From: an uncultured Haloferula sp.
GTDB taxonomy: Bacteria > Verrucomicrobiota > Verrucomicrobiae > Verrucomicrobiales > Akkermansiaceae
Length of the DNA: 12,021 bases
Direction of reading: 5' to 3'
NCBI GenBank assembly: GCA_946481625.1
Contig: CAMLOZ010000035.1
Coordinates: 1 to 12,021 of the forward strand
The translations under genes and the position numbers were made by a program. Below are positions 1 through 8,103 of the stretch, piece after piece. The notes beneath the pieces were generated by a model that saw only the letters and a program-made list of their open reading frames with translations, was not told where the DNA came from and did no database searches. The first letter of the stretch is position 1. Each line of letters opens with the position of its first letter.

Positions 1-2361
1 GCCGTCGATCAGGATCACGTCATAGGGCTGGCGTCCCAGCATCTCGATGGCCTGTGCACCGTCGGTCGCGACATCCGCCTGGTATCCGAGGTTCTTCAGT
101 TGGAGGAGGGCCACCTTCTGATTCACGGGATTGTCCTCCGCGAGAAGGATGCGGAGTGGAGCCGCTTGGCCGGGCGGCGGGGCAGGAGCGGCCTCCTGTG
201 TCCGCGCGGCGGGACCTTCCCGGTTGAACAAGGCGGCCAAGGCTTCGTGCAGGCGGACTTGTTTGATCGGCTTCACGAGGTGGCCTTCCACGCCCGCCGC
301 GGCCAGTTCGCCGTCGGAAAATTGATCACCGAGCGAACTGAGGATGATCAGGCGGGTGGAGGAGATTGCCGGATCGGACTTGATCATGCGGGCGAGAGAC
401 AGCCCGTCCATGCCGGGCATCTGCATATCGATGATCGCGAGATGAAAAGGGTCCGCGACTGAACTTTCGTGGCGGAGCAACCCGATCGCGTCCTCCCCGC
501 CGGCTACACCCGCGGACCGCATCTGCAGATTGGCGAGCTGGAGCTGGAGGATTTTCAGGTTGGTGGCGTTGTCATCGACCACGAGAACACGGAGGTTCGC
601 GGGACAATCGATCACGCGGAGGATCTGGCGTGGCGCGCCGTCGTGCTTCGTGAACGGGAGGCGAAACCAAAAGGTGGATCCTTCGCCCGGCTCGCTGTCC
701 ACGCCGATCTCCCCGCCCTGGGCTTCGACAATCTGGCGGCAGATGCTCAGGCCGAGACCGGTGCCGCCGTACTTGCGGGTATCGGAGCCATCCGCTTGGA
801 CGAAAGGCTCGAAGACCCGCTGGCGGAAATCCTCCGCGATGCCGATGCCCGTGTCACGGATCTCGAAGCGAAGGTCCGCCGAGGTTTCGGTTTCCTCGAC
901 CAACGAGACCATCAGGACGACTTCGCCCTCCGCGGTGAACTTCACCGCATTCCCGAGGATATTCGTCAGCACTTGGCGGAGGCGGCCGGCATCGCCGCGC
1001 AGATTGCGGGGCACGTTGTCGTGAATGTGGCAGGCCAGCTCGAGTCCCTTGTTCCTCGCGACGCCTCCGACAATGTCCAGGGTTCCCTCGACGATCTCGC
1101 CGAGATCGAACTCGAGCGTTTCGAAGTTGAGCATGCCGGACTCGATCTTCGAGGAATCGAGGATGTCGTTGATCAGGTTCAACAACGCGTCGGCACTGCT
1201 GCGGATGGTATCGACATAGTCGCGCTGGTCGCGGTCGAGATTGGTGTGAAGGAGGAGTTCCGCCATGCCGACGACGCCGTTCATGGGGGTGCGGATCTCA
1301 TGACTCATGTTCGCGAGGAAGCGGCTCTTGAGCCGGACGGACTCCAGCGCGGCATCGCGGGCGTCCGACAGCTCCGCGAGAATCTGCTTCCGGAGCGTGA
1401 TGTCCCGGGACGAGGCGCAAAGCAGCTCCTTGCCGCCGAAGGTGAAGAATGCGGCCGTGAATTCGATCGGGATCTCGGTGCCGTCCTTCGCGCGGTGGCG
1501 GGTTTCGAAGGTCCGGTAGCGGGCCGCTTGCAAGGACGCCCAGAAGGACGGCCAGGCGTCCCCGCCGATCTCCGGAACGATGTCGGACACGCCGAGAGTG
1601 CGGATCTCCTGATCGGAGTAACCCAGAATCCTGCAGGTCGCGCTGTTGGCATAGAGGATCCTCGACTCGGGTGAGGCCCAGAACATTGCCTCCGGGGCAT
1701 TGTCCACCGAGAACTGGGTGAAGCGGAGCGCCTCCTCGCTGCGGCGCCGCTCCGCGACCTCGCTCTCAAGCTGCTTGTTCGCCGCTTCGAGCTCCAAGGT
1801 CCGCTCCCGCACCGACGACTCTAGGGATGCGGCATGCCGGCGCGCCTGTTGCAACAACGACCACTTGCGGGCAAGGGCATGGGCGCACTGGACCACTTCG
1901 ATCATCTCGAAGGGCTTCTTGAGGATGAGCAGCCGGTCCGTGCGGCCCAAGCGCGCGATCATCTCCTCCCATGAATAGTCCGAGTAGGCGGTACAGATCA
2001 CCACCTGGAGATCCGGATCGATTTCCCACAAGCGGGCGGTCGTCTCGATGCCGTCGAGGCCCGGCGGCATGCGGACATCCATAAAGACCACCTCGTAGCG
2101 CCGTTCCCCGCGGGTCGCGACGGTCACGAGTTCCAGCGCTTCGAGGCCTTGTGACGCGAAGCTCAAGTCGAAGGAGGCCATTTCGGGCGCGGGCTGAGGC
2201 GCGCCGAAGAACGCGTCCTCCTCGGCATCGAAGTCGTCCTTGGCCGTGGTGGTGGCGAGGATCTTGCGGAAGTCGTCGTGGATCGCCCGGTTATCGTCCA
2301 CCACGAGGATGCGGTGGGACGCATCCTGTGGAGTTCGGAAGGCGGGATCGGAGAAGTTCAT
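1..2361 (-). CDS. Hybrid sensor histidine kinase/response regulator (REC-PAS-HisKA-HATPase-REC-REC), C-terminus cut by window edge
   Basis: The frame is open for 787 codons from ATG 2361 to base 1 with no stop, so the gene continues to the left. Translation shows an N-terminal receiver (VVDDN with Asp22/Asp23, phosphoacceptor Asp95 in FMDVRMP, Lys near 147), with extra residues before the phosphoacceptor that include an acidic stretch. A coiled coil follows, then a PAS domain (about 213-328) and HisKA with the H-box MSHEIRTPMNG (His354). The HATPase (about 455-575) has an N box near 470 and a DTGIGIAE G1 box. A second receiver has its phosphoacceptor Asp645 in IIDMQMPGMDG. A third begins near 730 with LLAEDN, and its likely phosphoacceptor Asp786 is the second-last codon present. 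No membrane segment is visible, so it should be cytoplasmic. It starts inside the stop of the upstream kinase (ATGA) without its own Shine-Dalgarno, which implies translational coupling. The leading receiver suggests it accepts phosphate from that partner (inference). An Hpt domain could lie past the edge. Confidence 0.93.
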   Translation of the reverse strand, partial: MNFSDPAFRTPQDASHRILVVDDNRAIHDDFRKILATTTAKDDFDAEEDAFFGAPQPAPEMASFDLSFASQGLEALELVTVATRGERRYEVVFMDVRMPPGLDGIETTARLWEIDPDLQVVICTAYSDYSWEEMIARLGRTDRLLILKKPFEMIEVVQCAHALARKWSLLQQARRHAASLESSVRERTLELEAANKQLESEVAERRRSEEALRFTQFSVDNAPEAMFWASPESRILYANSATCRILGYSDQEIRTLGVSDIVPEIGGDAWPSFWASLQAARYRTFETRHRAKDGTEIPIEFTAAFFTFGGKELLCASSRDITLRKQILAELSDARDAALESVRLKSRFLANMSHEIRTPMNGVVGMAELLLHTNLDRDQRDYVDTIRSSADALLNLINDILDSSKIESGMLNFETLEFDLGEIVEGTLDIVGGVARNKGLELACHIHDNVPRNLRGDAGRLRQVLTNILGNAVKFTAEGEVVLMVSLVEETETSADLRFEIRDTGIGIAEDFRQRVFEPFVQADGSDTRKYGGTGLGLSICRQIVEAQGGEIGVDSEPGEGSTFWFRLPFTKHDGAPRQILRVIDCPANLRVLVVDDNATNLKILQLQLANLQMRSAGVAGGEDAIGLLRHESSVADPFHLAIIDMQMPGMDGLSLARMIKSDPAISSTRLIILSSLGDQFSDGELAAAGVEGHLVKPIKQVRLHEALAALFNREGPAARTQEAAPAPPPGQAAPLRILLAEDNPVNQKVALLQLKNLGYQADVATDGAQAIEMLGRQPYDVILIDG

Positions 2362-5138
2362 GAGCTGGTAACCAGGTTGCCGGCCGGAGCGACCGGAAGT
2401 TCGAGGGTGAAAGTTGCCCCGGCTCCCCCGCCGTCGCTACGGACGGTGAGGCTGCCGCCCATTTCCTGCGCCGCTAGCGCGGCTCCGTGGAGACCGAAGC
2501 CGTGGCCCTCGGCCTTGGTCGTGAAGCCGTGGGCGAAAATGCGGGTCAGGTTCTCCGCCGGGATGCCGACGCCGTTGTCGGTCACCGAGACGCGGACGCT
2601 TCCGGAGCCGTTGGCCACCCGCACGGTCATCTTCTTGTCCGCGGACCCGGTATCGTCGCATGCCTGTTTGGCATTGCGGATCAGGTTGACCAGGATTTGC
2701 ACCGCCTTGTGCTTTTCCACGGTGATCGGCGGTACTTCACCGTAGTCGCGGATTACCTCGACCTCGTGGCGCATCAGGGCATCGGCGTTCATGCGCAGGC
2801 TGTCCTCGACCAGATCGGTGACCTCGACCGTTTCCGTGACGCAGGCGGCTTTGGCATGACTCTGTTGCATGGCCACGATCTCCTTGATGTGGTCGATGTT
2901 CTTTCCGAGCCCATGCAGTTCCTCGAGAACCTCCGATTGCTCCTCGGCGAGCTTCCCGGCGAGATTGCGGAGGAAATCGGGAAGCTTCCGTCCCCTCGGA
3001 TCCCCGGTGACAAACGCGGCCAGATCACCGGCATGTTCCTCGAGCAGGTCGGCCGTTTTCTTCACGCTGCCGACGCGCGAGGTGCGGATCTTTTCGGCCG
3101 CCACCGCACAGGCGATGTTCACGCTGTTGAGGACGTTGCCCACGTTGTGGAGCACGTTCGTCGCGACTTCCGCCATGCCGGCGCGGCGGGAGGCTTCCAG
3201 CAGCTCCCGGTGCATGACACCCAGCGCGGCCTCGGCCTCCTTGCGCTCGGTGATGTCCTGGATCTGCGAGATGAAATAAAGCGGCTTGCCCTGTGGATCC
3301 CGGATCAGCGAGACGCTCAGCAAGGCCCATACGACCCGGCCCTCCTTGTGGAAGTAGCGCTTCTCCATCTGGTAGGAGAGGCGCTCGCCGGCCAGAACCT
3401 GCCGCACCTGCAGGAGATCCAGCTCCAAATCCTCTGGATGGGTGATGTCCTGAAAGGTCTTCGGATACAACTCCCCGGCTTCATATCCGATGAGATGGCA
3501 CAGCGCCCGGTTGACCTTGATCCAGCGTCCCTCGGGCGAAACGAGGGCCATGCCGATCGAAGCGTGCTCGAAGGCGCTCGTGAAGCGTGCCTCGCTGCCC
3601 TTGAGTTCTTCCTCCGCGCGGTTGCGCTCGGCCACCTCGTGCTGCAGTTCCCGGTTGGCCGCCGCGAGCTGTTGCGACCGGGCGAACGCACCCTGCGCCA
3701 GATACACGGTCAGTCCGATCAGGACGGAGGCAAATACTCCGATCACCAGCACCGCGTCGGTGAAATGCGAGCGCTGCCTTACCACCAGTTCCGGTCGCGG
3801 CCATACACGCGCCACCCACTTCACGCCGTGCATCTGGATCGGAATCTCCACCATACTGGCCTGGCCCGGTTGCGCGGCCTTTCCCGTGTGTGCGTAGAAT
3901 TCCTTGCCGCCTTCGGAGAGCGTCACCGCATACCCGGCTGCGAAGTCCCTTTCCAAGGTCGCGTCGAGCAACTTGTCCAAGGGGATGAGGCCCGCGATCC
4001 ATCCTTCGAAGCGTTCCTGGCGAAAGACCGGCACGATGGCCGCGATGCCGGTATCGCCCGAGGCGAATTCGATCGGGGGCGAGAACCGGGACCGTCGCTC
4101 CTGGCGAGCCAGTTCCAAGGCCGCGCGGGGTCCGGCGGCGTCCAACTCCCTTTGCTGTCCGCCTTCCTTCGGGACCTCCCAGCGGACTTTCAGGGAGGGA
4201 TCGACCCAAGCAACCCGCTCGTAAGCGGAGGGACCGCCGAGAAGGGAAATCGCGTCAGCCACCCAAGCTTCCCGCGTCGGCTGGCCGGTGTACTCCCAGC
4301 TCCGCGCCATGTAGCCGAGCGAATGCACCTCCGCATCGAAGCGCGCCAGGATCTCGTTCTTCACCATGGTGGCGTTCGTTCCAAGCGTTTCGCCCATCTG
4401 CTCCTGCTCGCGGACGGCGAGGGCATGCCAAAGTACGATGGTTGCGGAAACCGCGGCCAGGGTGGTCGATAGCGGAAGCCAGCGTGGCGAGCGGTGCTCG
4501 GCCACGAACTCCTGAAGCCAGGCAACGCAGAACAATCCCACACCCAGCGCCAGGAATCCGAAAGCGGTATGCAGGGCCATTCGGCTGAGAAGCCCCCAGC
4601 CATAGGTTCCCGTCAGACCGGTGACGTAGCCGAGAAGCGCCATCGAACTGAGCGCGATCACCAGCGAGGCCAACATGCCGGTGAGCCATCTTCCGCGCCG
4701 GTAGCGGTGCAGGGCACCGGCGGTAATCGATGCCGATCCGACCAGCAGGAAGACGAGCGCGGCGACCGGCGACATCCGTCCGGGATGAGAGGTCTGGGTG
4801 ACGATGTAGGTTTGGAACAACAACTGGTCGATCCCCAGATCCAGATCGAAGGCGTACTCCAGCAAGGTGAGCAATCCCACCGCCGCCACGATGCTGCCCA
4901 AGAGCAGCGCGAGCCACCGCCGCTTGGGCGAACCGATCGCCAGCAGGGCCGTCCCCGAGAAGAGGAAACACAGCGCCGTGTTGTATTTCATCGGCGCGAA
5001 GGTCGGATGCAACTGGACGAGCAGCGGCAAACGGGCGTGCCAGCCGATGAGGATCGCCAGCCCCAGCATCATGACCAGCACTCCGACGACCCGCGGCAGG
5101 TAGGGGAGCCATCGTCCAGGGTTCCCGACCTCCGTCAT
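2358..5138 (-). CDS. Membrane-bound sensor histidine kinase with CHASE-like periplasmic domain and PAS domain
   Basis: A 926-residue kinase. Numbering here is from ATG 5138. About seven hydrophobic segments occupy residues 15-240, followed by a periplasmic region (about 242-460) resembling CHASE, another membrane helix (461-483), a coiled coil and a PAS domain (about 514-635). The kinase core has an unusual H-box, LHNVGNVLNS (His664), in place of the usual H-E/D-x-R/K-T-P. The ATPase has an N box NLIRNAKQA (about 818-826), G1 box DNGVGIP (about 854-860), an F-box-like IFAHGFTTK and a G2 box GHGFGLH. It likely senses a periplasmic or membrane signal and feeds the hybrid kinase whose ATG overlaps its TGA. 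I chose ATG 5138 because GGAGGT sits 5 bases upstream; GTG 5144 adds two residues but lies inside that ribosome binding site. The ligand is unknown. The CHASE call is moderate; another extracellular sensor fold is possible. Confidence 0.93.
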   Translation of the reverse strand: MTEVGNPGRWLPYLPRVVGVLVMMLGLAILIGWHARLPLLVQLHPTFAPMKYNTALCFLFSGTALLAIGSPKRRWLALLLGSIVAAVGLLTLLEYAFDLDLGIDQLLFQTYIVTQTSHPGRMSPVAALVFLLVGSASITAGALHRYRRGRWLTGMLASLVIALSSMALLGYVTGLTGTYGWGLLSRMALHTAFGFLALGVGLFCVAWLQEFVAEHRSPRWLPLSTTLAAVSATIVLWHALAVREQEQMGETLGTNATMVKNEILARFDAEVHSLGYMARSWEYTGQPTREAWVADAISLLGGPSAYERVAWVDPSLKVRWEVPKEGGQQRELDAAGPRAALELARQERRSRFSPPIEFASGDTGIAAIVPVFRQERFEGWIAGLIPLDKLLDATLERDFAAGYAVTLSEGGKEFYAHTGKAAQPGQASMVEIPIQMHGVKWVARVWPRPELVVRQRSHFTDAVLVIGVFASVLIGLTVYLAQGAFARSQQLAAANRELQHEVAERNRAEEELKGSEARFTSAFEHASIGMALVSPEGRWIKVNRALCHLIGYEAGELYPKTFQDITHPEDLELDLLQVRQVLAGERLSYQMEKRYFHKEGRVVWALLSVSLIRDPQGKPLYFISQIQDITERKEAEAALGVMHRELLEASRRAGMAEVATNVLHNVGNVLNSVNIACAVAAEKIRTSRVGSVKKTADLLEEHAGDLAAFVTGDPRGRKLPDFLRNLAGKLAEEQSEVLEELHGLGKNIDHIKEIVAMQQSHAKAACVTETVEVTDLVEDSLRMNADALMRHEVEVIRDYGEVPPITVEKHKAVQILVNLIRNAKQACDDTGSADKKMTVRVANGSGSVRVSVTDNGVGIPAENLTRIFAHGFTTKAEGHGFGLHGAALAAQEMGGSLTVRSDGGGAGATFTLELPVAPAGNLVTSS

Positions 5139-5142
5139 CTCC

Positions 5143-5148
5143 ACCTCC
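5143..5148 (-). promoter_or_regulatory. Ribosome binding site of the membrane kinase
   Basis: The minus strand reads AGGGAGGTGGAGATG. GGAGGT fits the anti-Shine-Dalgarno end of 16S rRNA, and GGAGG lies 5 bases before ATG 5138. This decides the start in favour of ATG 5138 over GTG 5144. It is the clearest Shine-Dalgarno in the window; the other genes show weak or none. Confidence 0.7.
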
Positions 5149-5514
5149 CTGTTAGAGACACGCCTGCGGGAGGGGGGGGCGGCTTGGCGGAGAACGCTCT
5201 CCGGGTGATGCGGCTTGTGGCGGGGCCCTTCGGCTTTCGGGGTTCGAGCGGAGATCCCGGCAGCGCCCCGCCGGACCTCTCGGAGAAAGGTCCCTGCCTT
5301 ATCTTAGTCGCGCACTTGGACATGTCTCCGCACCGGAGGAGTGCAGGACGCACCCTCTGCCCGTTTATCATCCGCACCTCCAAGGAGATCCGCACCGCCG
5401 TGCCAACCGCTTGCAATGGCGCGGTGCAAGGCAGGGAGTCTCGCCGAACCCGAAATGACATTGTAAGGTGTAGTGAACCATCGATTCCGGCCTTTGCTAC
5501 AACCTTCTTTAATG

Positions 5515-5531
5515 TCTGCAATCTTTGCAGA
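5515..5531. repeat. Perfect inverted repeat TCTGCAA-tct-TTGCAGA, candidate operator
   Basis: Two 7-base arms are exact reverse complements around a 3-base spacer. It lies in the gap upstream of the kinase pair, among further TGCAA motifs. The size and symmetry fit a binding site for a dimeric regulator, although a small hairpin is also possible. No regulator family is assigned. Confidence 0.4.
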
Positions 5532-5620
5532 GACGAGCTTCCCTCCCTGCAAATCTTGCCGTGCAAAGTGAACTGCACCCGTCCCGGAGAACCCTGGAAC
5601 CGGTCCGGGCGCAGTCACTA

Positions 5621-5632
5621 TCCCTGCAGGGA
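5621..5632. repeat. 12-base perfect palindrome TCCCTGCAGGGA after the Ig-domain gene stop
   Basis: It begins nine bases after the TGA of the 798-residue gene. It lacks a loop and a U-tract, so it is not a standard intrinsic terminator. A second inverted pair, CCCGGA/TCCGGG, follows at 5583-5609 with a 15-base loop, again without a T run. Transcription may end here by another route, or the palindrome may be a protein-binding site. Confidence 0.3.
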
Positions 5633-5640
5633 GAAACCGC

Positions 5641-8037
5641 TCAGGGCGACTGGGTCACCTCGAGCCGGGAGAACAACTTGGCGGGGGAAGAACCCGAGAT
5701 GACCGCCGTCACGGTGGTCGTGCCGACCACGGGCGTGTCCGGGGTGGTGCCGAACGTGACGGTTGTCCCGCCATCCGCGGCACCGCTGGCGTGCCAGGTA
5801 ACCAGATCCGTGCTCCACCGGTAGGAGGCGGTCAGGTCGCTGGCGGGACTGGCATTCTGCGGATGCAGGAAGGTCACGTTGCCACCGCTTTTTGCGATTT
5901 GCACGATGCCTTGGTTCGGAGAGGAAGGATTGGTCCCGAAGTAGTTCTCCACGCCATTCGCCAACCCGTCGCCATCAGCATCGTCATCGAGGCCATCGAG
6001 CGCACCCACCCCCGGATAACCGGCGATCCACGCGGCGAAGTCGGTGCCCGGATTCGGATTCAAGGTCACGCTGTCGAAGCTGCTTCCCCAGCGGATCTCG
6101 TCCCACGCCATCGAGTTGCTGGCGTAGTCGGAGAGGGCCAGCGACTCGAACTGCAGGTCCAGGCCCGAGATCGTCTGGCCACCCGCCGGTTCGCCCGAGC
6201 CAAGGGCTGGATCGATCCAAACCGTGACGCTGTCGGCACCGGTGGTCTCGCCGAGGTCGAACTTCACGACGAAGAGGTGGACATTGGCATCGGCAGGTGT
6301 CGCGAGATCACCGACCAAGCTGTCGTTGCAGCGGAAGCCGTAGCCGGTGAACCCGTAGTCGGCATCGGAAATGCCCGCCGAGAAGACGCGCTGGGCGGCA
6401 TCCCCGGCCGGAGCTGCCCCACCGGTATTGTGGTAGAGCGCAAGCGTCGAGTGGGTGGAGGCATTGGCGGCGGCGTTTTCGTTGCCGGTCTTGTAGAGCC
6501 AGCTCAGGTAGCGGACACCGGTGGTGTTGCCCGCCGTGACGAGGGCCGGTTCAAGCAGGCGGTAAGTACGCCCGCTGTTGCCCGTGCCGATCCCGGCGGC
6601 ATCAGCCGGCTTCCCGACCTGTTCGCCGCTGGAGCCGAGATAGAGCGGATTCGCATAGGCCAGCGATCCGGCGCTCACGGCGGGCTCGGCATTGGCGAAA
6701 TCGATGTCCACCCATGGTCCGGTGTAACCAGTGACGGCCGGGTCCTGGAGCGGCAGTTCACCCGCCGTGTATCCCGCAGCAGTGTCGAAGGCATCGTGGC
6801 TGACCAGACCGTTCCAAGCCGGAAAGGTGTAAACCGTTGCGGTGTCGGAGGTCGTGACCAGGCCGGGCTCGATGCTATCGGTGATCTCCACGGTGTAGTC
6901 GCCCGCGTCTTCCGGATCGACATTGGAGAGGACCAGCGTGTCCGACGTTTCTCCGGAAAGCGGCGAGGCTCCCTTGTACCACTGGTAGCTCAACGTTTCG
7001 TATCCGAAGGCGATGACCGAAAGCTGCACCGTGGAACCCTCCACCGCATAAGCGTCCGAGGGCTGGGTGACGATTTCGGGATTCGCGTAGAAGACATCGA
7101 GGAAGGCGGCCTCGCTGGTGTCCGATCCGTTGACGTTGGTCGCGACCAGGCGGTAGTATCCTTCGTCCGTGAGCGCTACACCAGCCAGCGTGAGCGTACC
7201 CAAGGTTTGACCGGAGATCGGAGTCCAGCCGCTGGTGCCATTGGCCGAATACTCCCACTGAAGGTCCGGCGCGGGATCCGCGGCGGCGGAAGCGGTGAAG
7301 GTCGCGGTCGAGCCGACGCTGGCCGATGTATCTTCCGGCTGAAGACCGAACTCCGGGACGCCCGTAAGATCGGCGACCACCTGGAAGCCGGCGATGCCGC
7401 CCCACTCGTCGTTGTCGCGCATCTGCACGGTGATGGTCCGGGCGGCTCCGGAAAGACCGCTGAAGACGGCATAGTTCGCCCCCGTCGAATAGCCCGCTGT
7501 CGTGGTGTCGGTCGCCTGCGCGAAGGCAGCGTTGTTACCCGCGATGCTGGCCGGTCCCGTCGAGTTAAAATAGTAGGTCGTGGTCCCATCGGTCACCGAA
7601 CCCTCGCGCCCGGCGACATCGGAGGAGAAATAGACGATGATGTCGTAGTTCGCGTACGGGATCTGGGAGATGGCGACCGATGAGGAGGTGACGGACGGGT
7701 TCCAGCCGGCAGGACCTGCATTGAGGTAGCCGTTGAGCAGCGCCTTGTTGTTGGAACCGTCGACGTCGGCGCCCGGTTGGCTGGCCTGAATGCGCCACCC
7801 CCCCCAGGAACCGTAGGAGATATCAAGCGTGGAGGGCGTCCCGGTGTCGTCGTTCAGGTCGTTAACGATCTTGTTGACCCAGGGGCTTCCGCCTCCGGGG
7901 ACGGTATTGTTCCAGTTGGCGGCGGAGACCACTCCGGCGGTGGCGGAAACGGTGCCGAATTGGTCCAGGTTCCAACCGATGGACGAGGCCCGCGCCGAGA
8001 GGGTCATGGCGAGGCCGAGAGCGATGTGCATCTTCAT
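5641..8037 (-). CDS. Exported multidomain protein: shared WNN/DNDEW module, two Ig-like domains, LamG-like region, TSP3-like motif
   Basis: 798 residues. The N-terminus MKMHIALGLAMTLSARASS looks like a short signal peptide with cleavage near ARA/S. Residues 20-222 are the module shared with both upstream genes. Two Ig-like domains follow (about 226-315 and 319-403), with the usual W and D-x-G-x-Y patterns (DEGYYRL, DAGDYTV). Residues 405-660 resemble a LamG/concanavalin lectin-like region. DDDADGDGLANGVENYFGTNP-like residues (684-704) form a TSP3-type calcium motif. The C-terminal 90 residues contain YRWSTDLVTWH and end near LFSRLEV, a tail I associate with exported verrucomicrobial proteins. 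No PEP-CTERM or transmembrane anchor is present. No catalytic residues are recognised; I infer a role in adhesion or glycan binding. The Shine-Dalgarno is weak (AAAGAG), and a strong hairpin lies in the 66-base leader. Confidence 0.88.
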   Translation of the reverse strand: MKMHIALGLAMTLSARASSIGWNLDQFGTVSATAGVVSAANWNNTVPGGGSPWVNKIVNDLNDDTGTPSTLDISYGSWGGWRIQASQPGADVDGSNNKALLNGYLNAGPAGWNPSVTSSSVAISQIPYANYDIIVYFSSDVAGREGSVTDGTTTYYFNSTGPASIAGNNAAFAQATDTTTAGYSTGANYAVFSGLSGAARTITVQMRDNDEWGGIAGFQVVADLTGVPEFGLQPEDTSASVGSTATFTASAAADPAPDLQWEYSANGTSGWTPISGQTLGTLTLAGVALTDEGYYRLVATNVNGSDTSEAAFLDVFYANPEIVTQPSDAYAVEGSTVQLSVIAFGYETLSYQWYKGASPLSGETSDTLVLSNVDPEDAGDYTVEITDSIEPGLVTTSDTATVYTFPAWNGLVSHDAFDTAAGYTAGELPLQDPAVTGYTGPWVDIDFANAEPAVSAGSLAYANPLYLGSSGEQVGKPADAAGIGTGNSGRTYRLLEPALVTAGNTTGVRYLSWLYKTGNENAAANASTHSTLALYHNTGGAAPAGDAAQRVFSAGISDADYGFTGYGFRCNDSLVGDLATPADANVHLFVVKFDLGETTGADSVTVWIDPALGSGEPAGGQTISGLDLQFESLALSDYASNSMAWDEIRWGSSFDSVTLNPNPGTDFAAWIAGYPGVGALDGLDDDADGDGLANGVENYFGTNPSSPNQGIVQIAKSGGNVTFLHPQNASPASDLTASYRWSTDLVTWHASGAADGGTTVTFGTTPDTPVVGTTTVTAVISGSSPAKLFSRLEVTQSP
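7372..7980 (-). repeat. Shared module, copy A (N-terminus of the Ig-domain protein)
   Basis: 203 residues (20-222 of its protein), running from IGWNLDQFGTV to GGIAGFQVVA. Landmarks are AGVVSAANWNNT, TLDISYGSWG, LLNGYLNAGPA, the YDIIVYFSSD strand, TTTYYF, ANYAVFSGL and VQMRDNDEWGG. By hand count it matches copy B at about 152 of 202 positions. The alternating hydrophobic strands suggest a beta-sandwich (inference). Confidence 0.9.
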
Positions 8038-8061
8038 GGGTTTACTCTTTGGGTTCTGATG

Positions 8062-8092
8062 GCCGGGGCCGCGCTTGAACCGCGACCCCGGC
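8062..8092 (-). terminator. Strong 12-base-pair stem-loop between the PEP-CTERM gene and the Ig-domain gene
   Basis: On the minus strand the RNA arms GCCGGGGUCGCG and CGCGGCCCCGGC pair along 12 bases around the loop GUUCAAG. The only imperfection is a U-G wobble on the minus-strand RNA; on the plus strand it would be a C-A mismatch, so the structure suits the transcribed strand. No U-run follows, so full intrinsic termination is doubtful. It may instead attenuate transcription, protect the upstream mRNA 3' end, or set different levels for the two genes. Confidence 0.55.
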
Positions 8093-8103
8093 GAAGGAGG
8101 GTT

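Larger units (their letters stand above)
5139..5640. other. 502-base gap between the Ig-domain gene and the kinase pair; likely regulatory
   Basis: No convincing gene is seen. Two overlapping minus-strand ORFs here lack recognisable motifs. The half nearest the Ig-domain gene (about 5440-5580) is visibly richer in A and T than the coding DNA around it. It contains a perfect 7-base inverted repeat (5515-5531), a 12-base palindrome (5621-5632), five TGCAA motifs plus one reverse copy between 5412 and 5566, and a smaller inverted repeat GTGCA/TGCAC (5561-5578). GGACCT/AGGTCC arms lie at 5273-5293 and a G8 run at 5172-5179. A minus-strand TACAAT (5460-5465) resembles a -10 box but has no good -35 element, and TAAGAT (5301-5306) has the same problem. 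The kinase promoter probably lies here, but I cannot place it. Confidence 0.6.

Noticed and set aside
469..1674. Long plus-strand ORF of 401 codons opposite the hybrid kinase
   Set aside because: It is antisense to a clearly recognisable kinase and has no motifs of its own; such shadows are expected in high-GC DNA.
2487..4472. Plus-strand ORF of 661 codons opposite the membrane kinase
   Set aside because: Its reverse strand encodes PAS, H-box and ATPase motifs; the plus-strand translation shows nothing recognisable.
5142..5144. GTG 5144 as start of the membrane kinase
   Set aside because: It lies within the GGAGGT ribosome binding site that is well spaced for ATG 5138; the difference is only two residues.
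5583..5609. CCCGGA/TCCGGG pair as an intrinsic terminator of the Ig-domain gene
   Set aside because: Six base pairs with a 15-base loop and no T run on the transcribed strand; too weak to call.
5135..5618. Two overlapping minus-strand ORFs (147 and 104 codons) in the gap before the kinase
   Set aside because: No recognisable domain, they overlap each other in different frames, base composition is unlike the true genes, and the longer one overruns the kinase start and its ribosome binding site.
5791..7683. Plus-strand ORF of 630 codons opposite the Ig-domain gene
   Set aside because: Antisense shadow. Its apparent similarity to other plus-strand ORFs at 7777-8727 and 9099-10727 only reflects the repeated module on the other strand.
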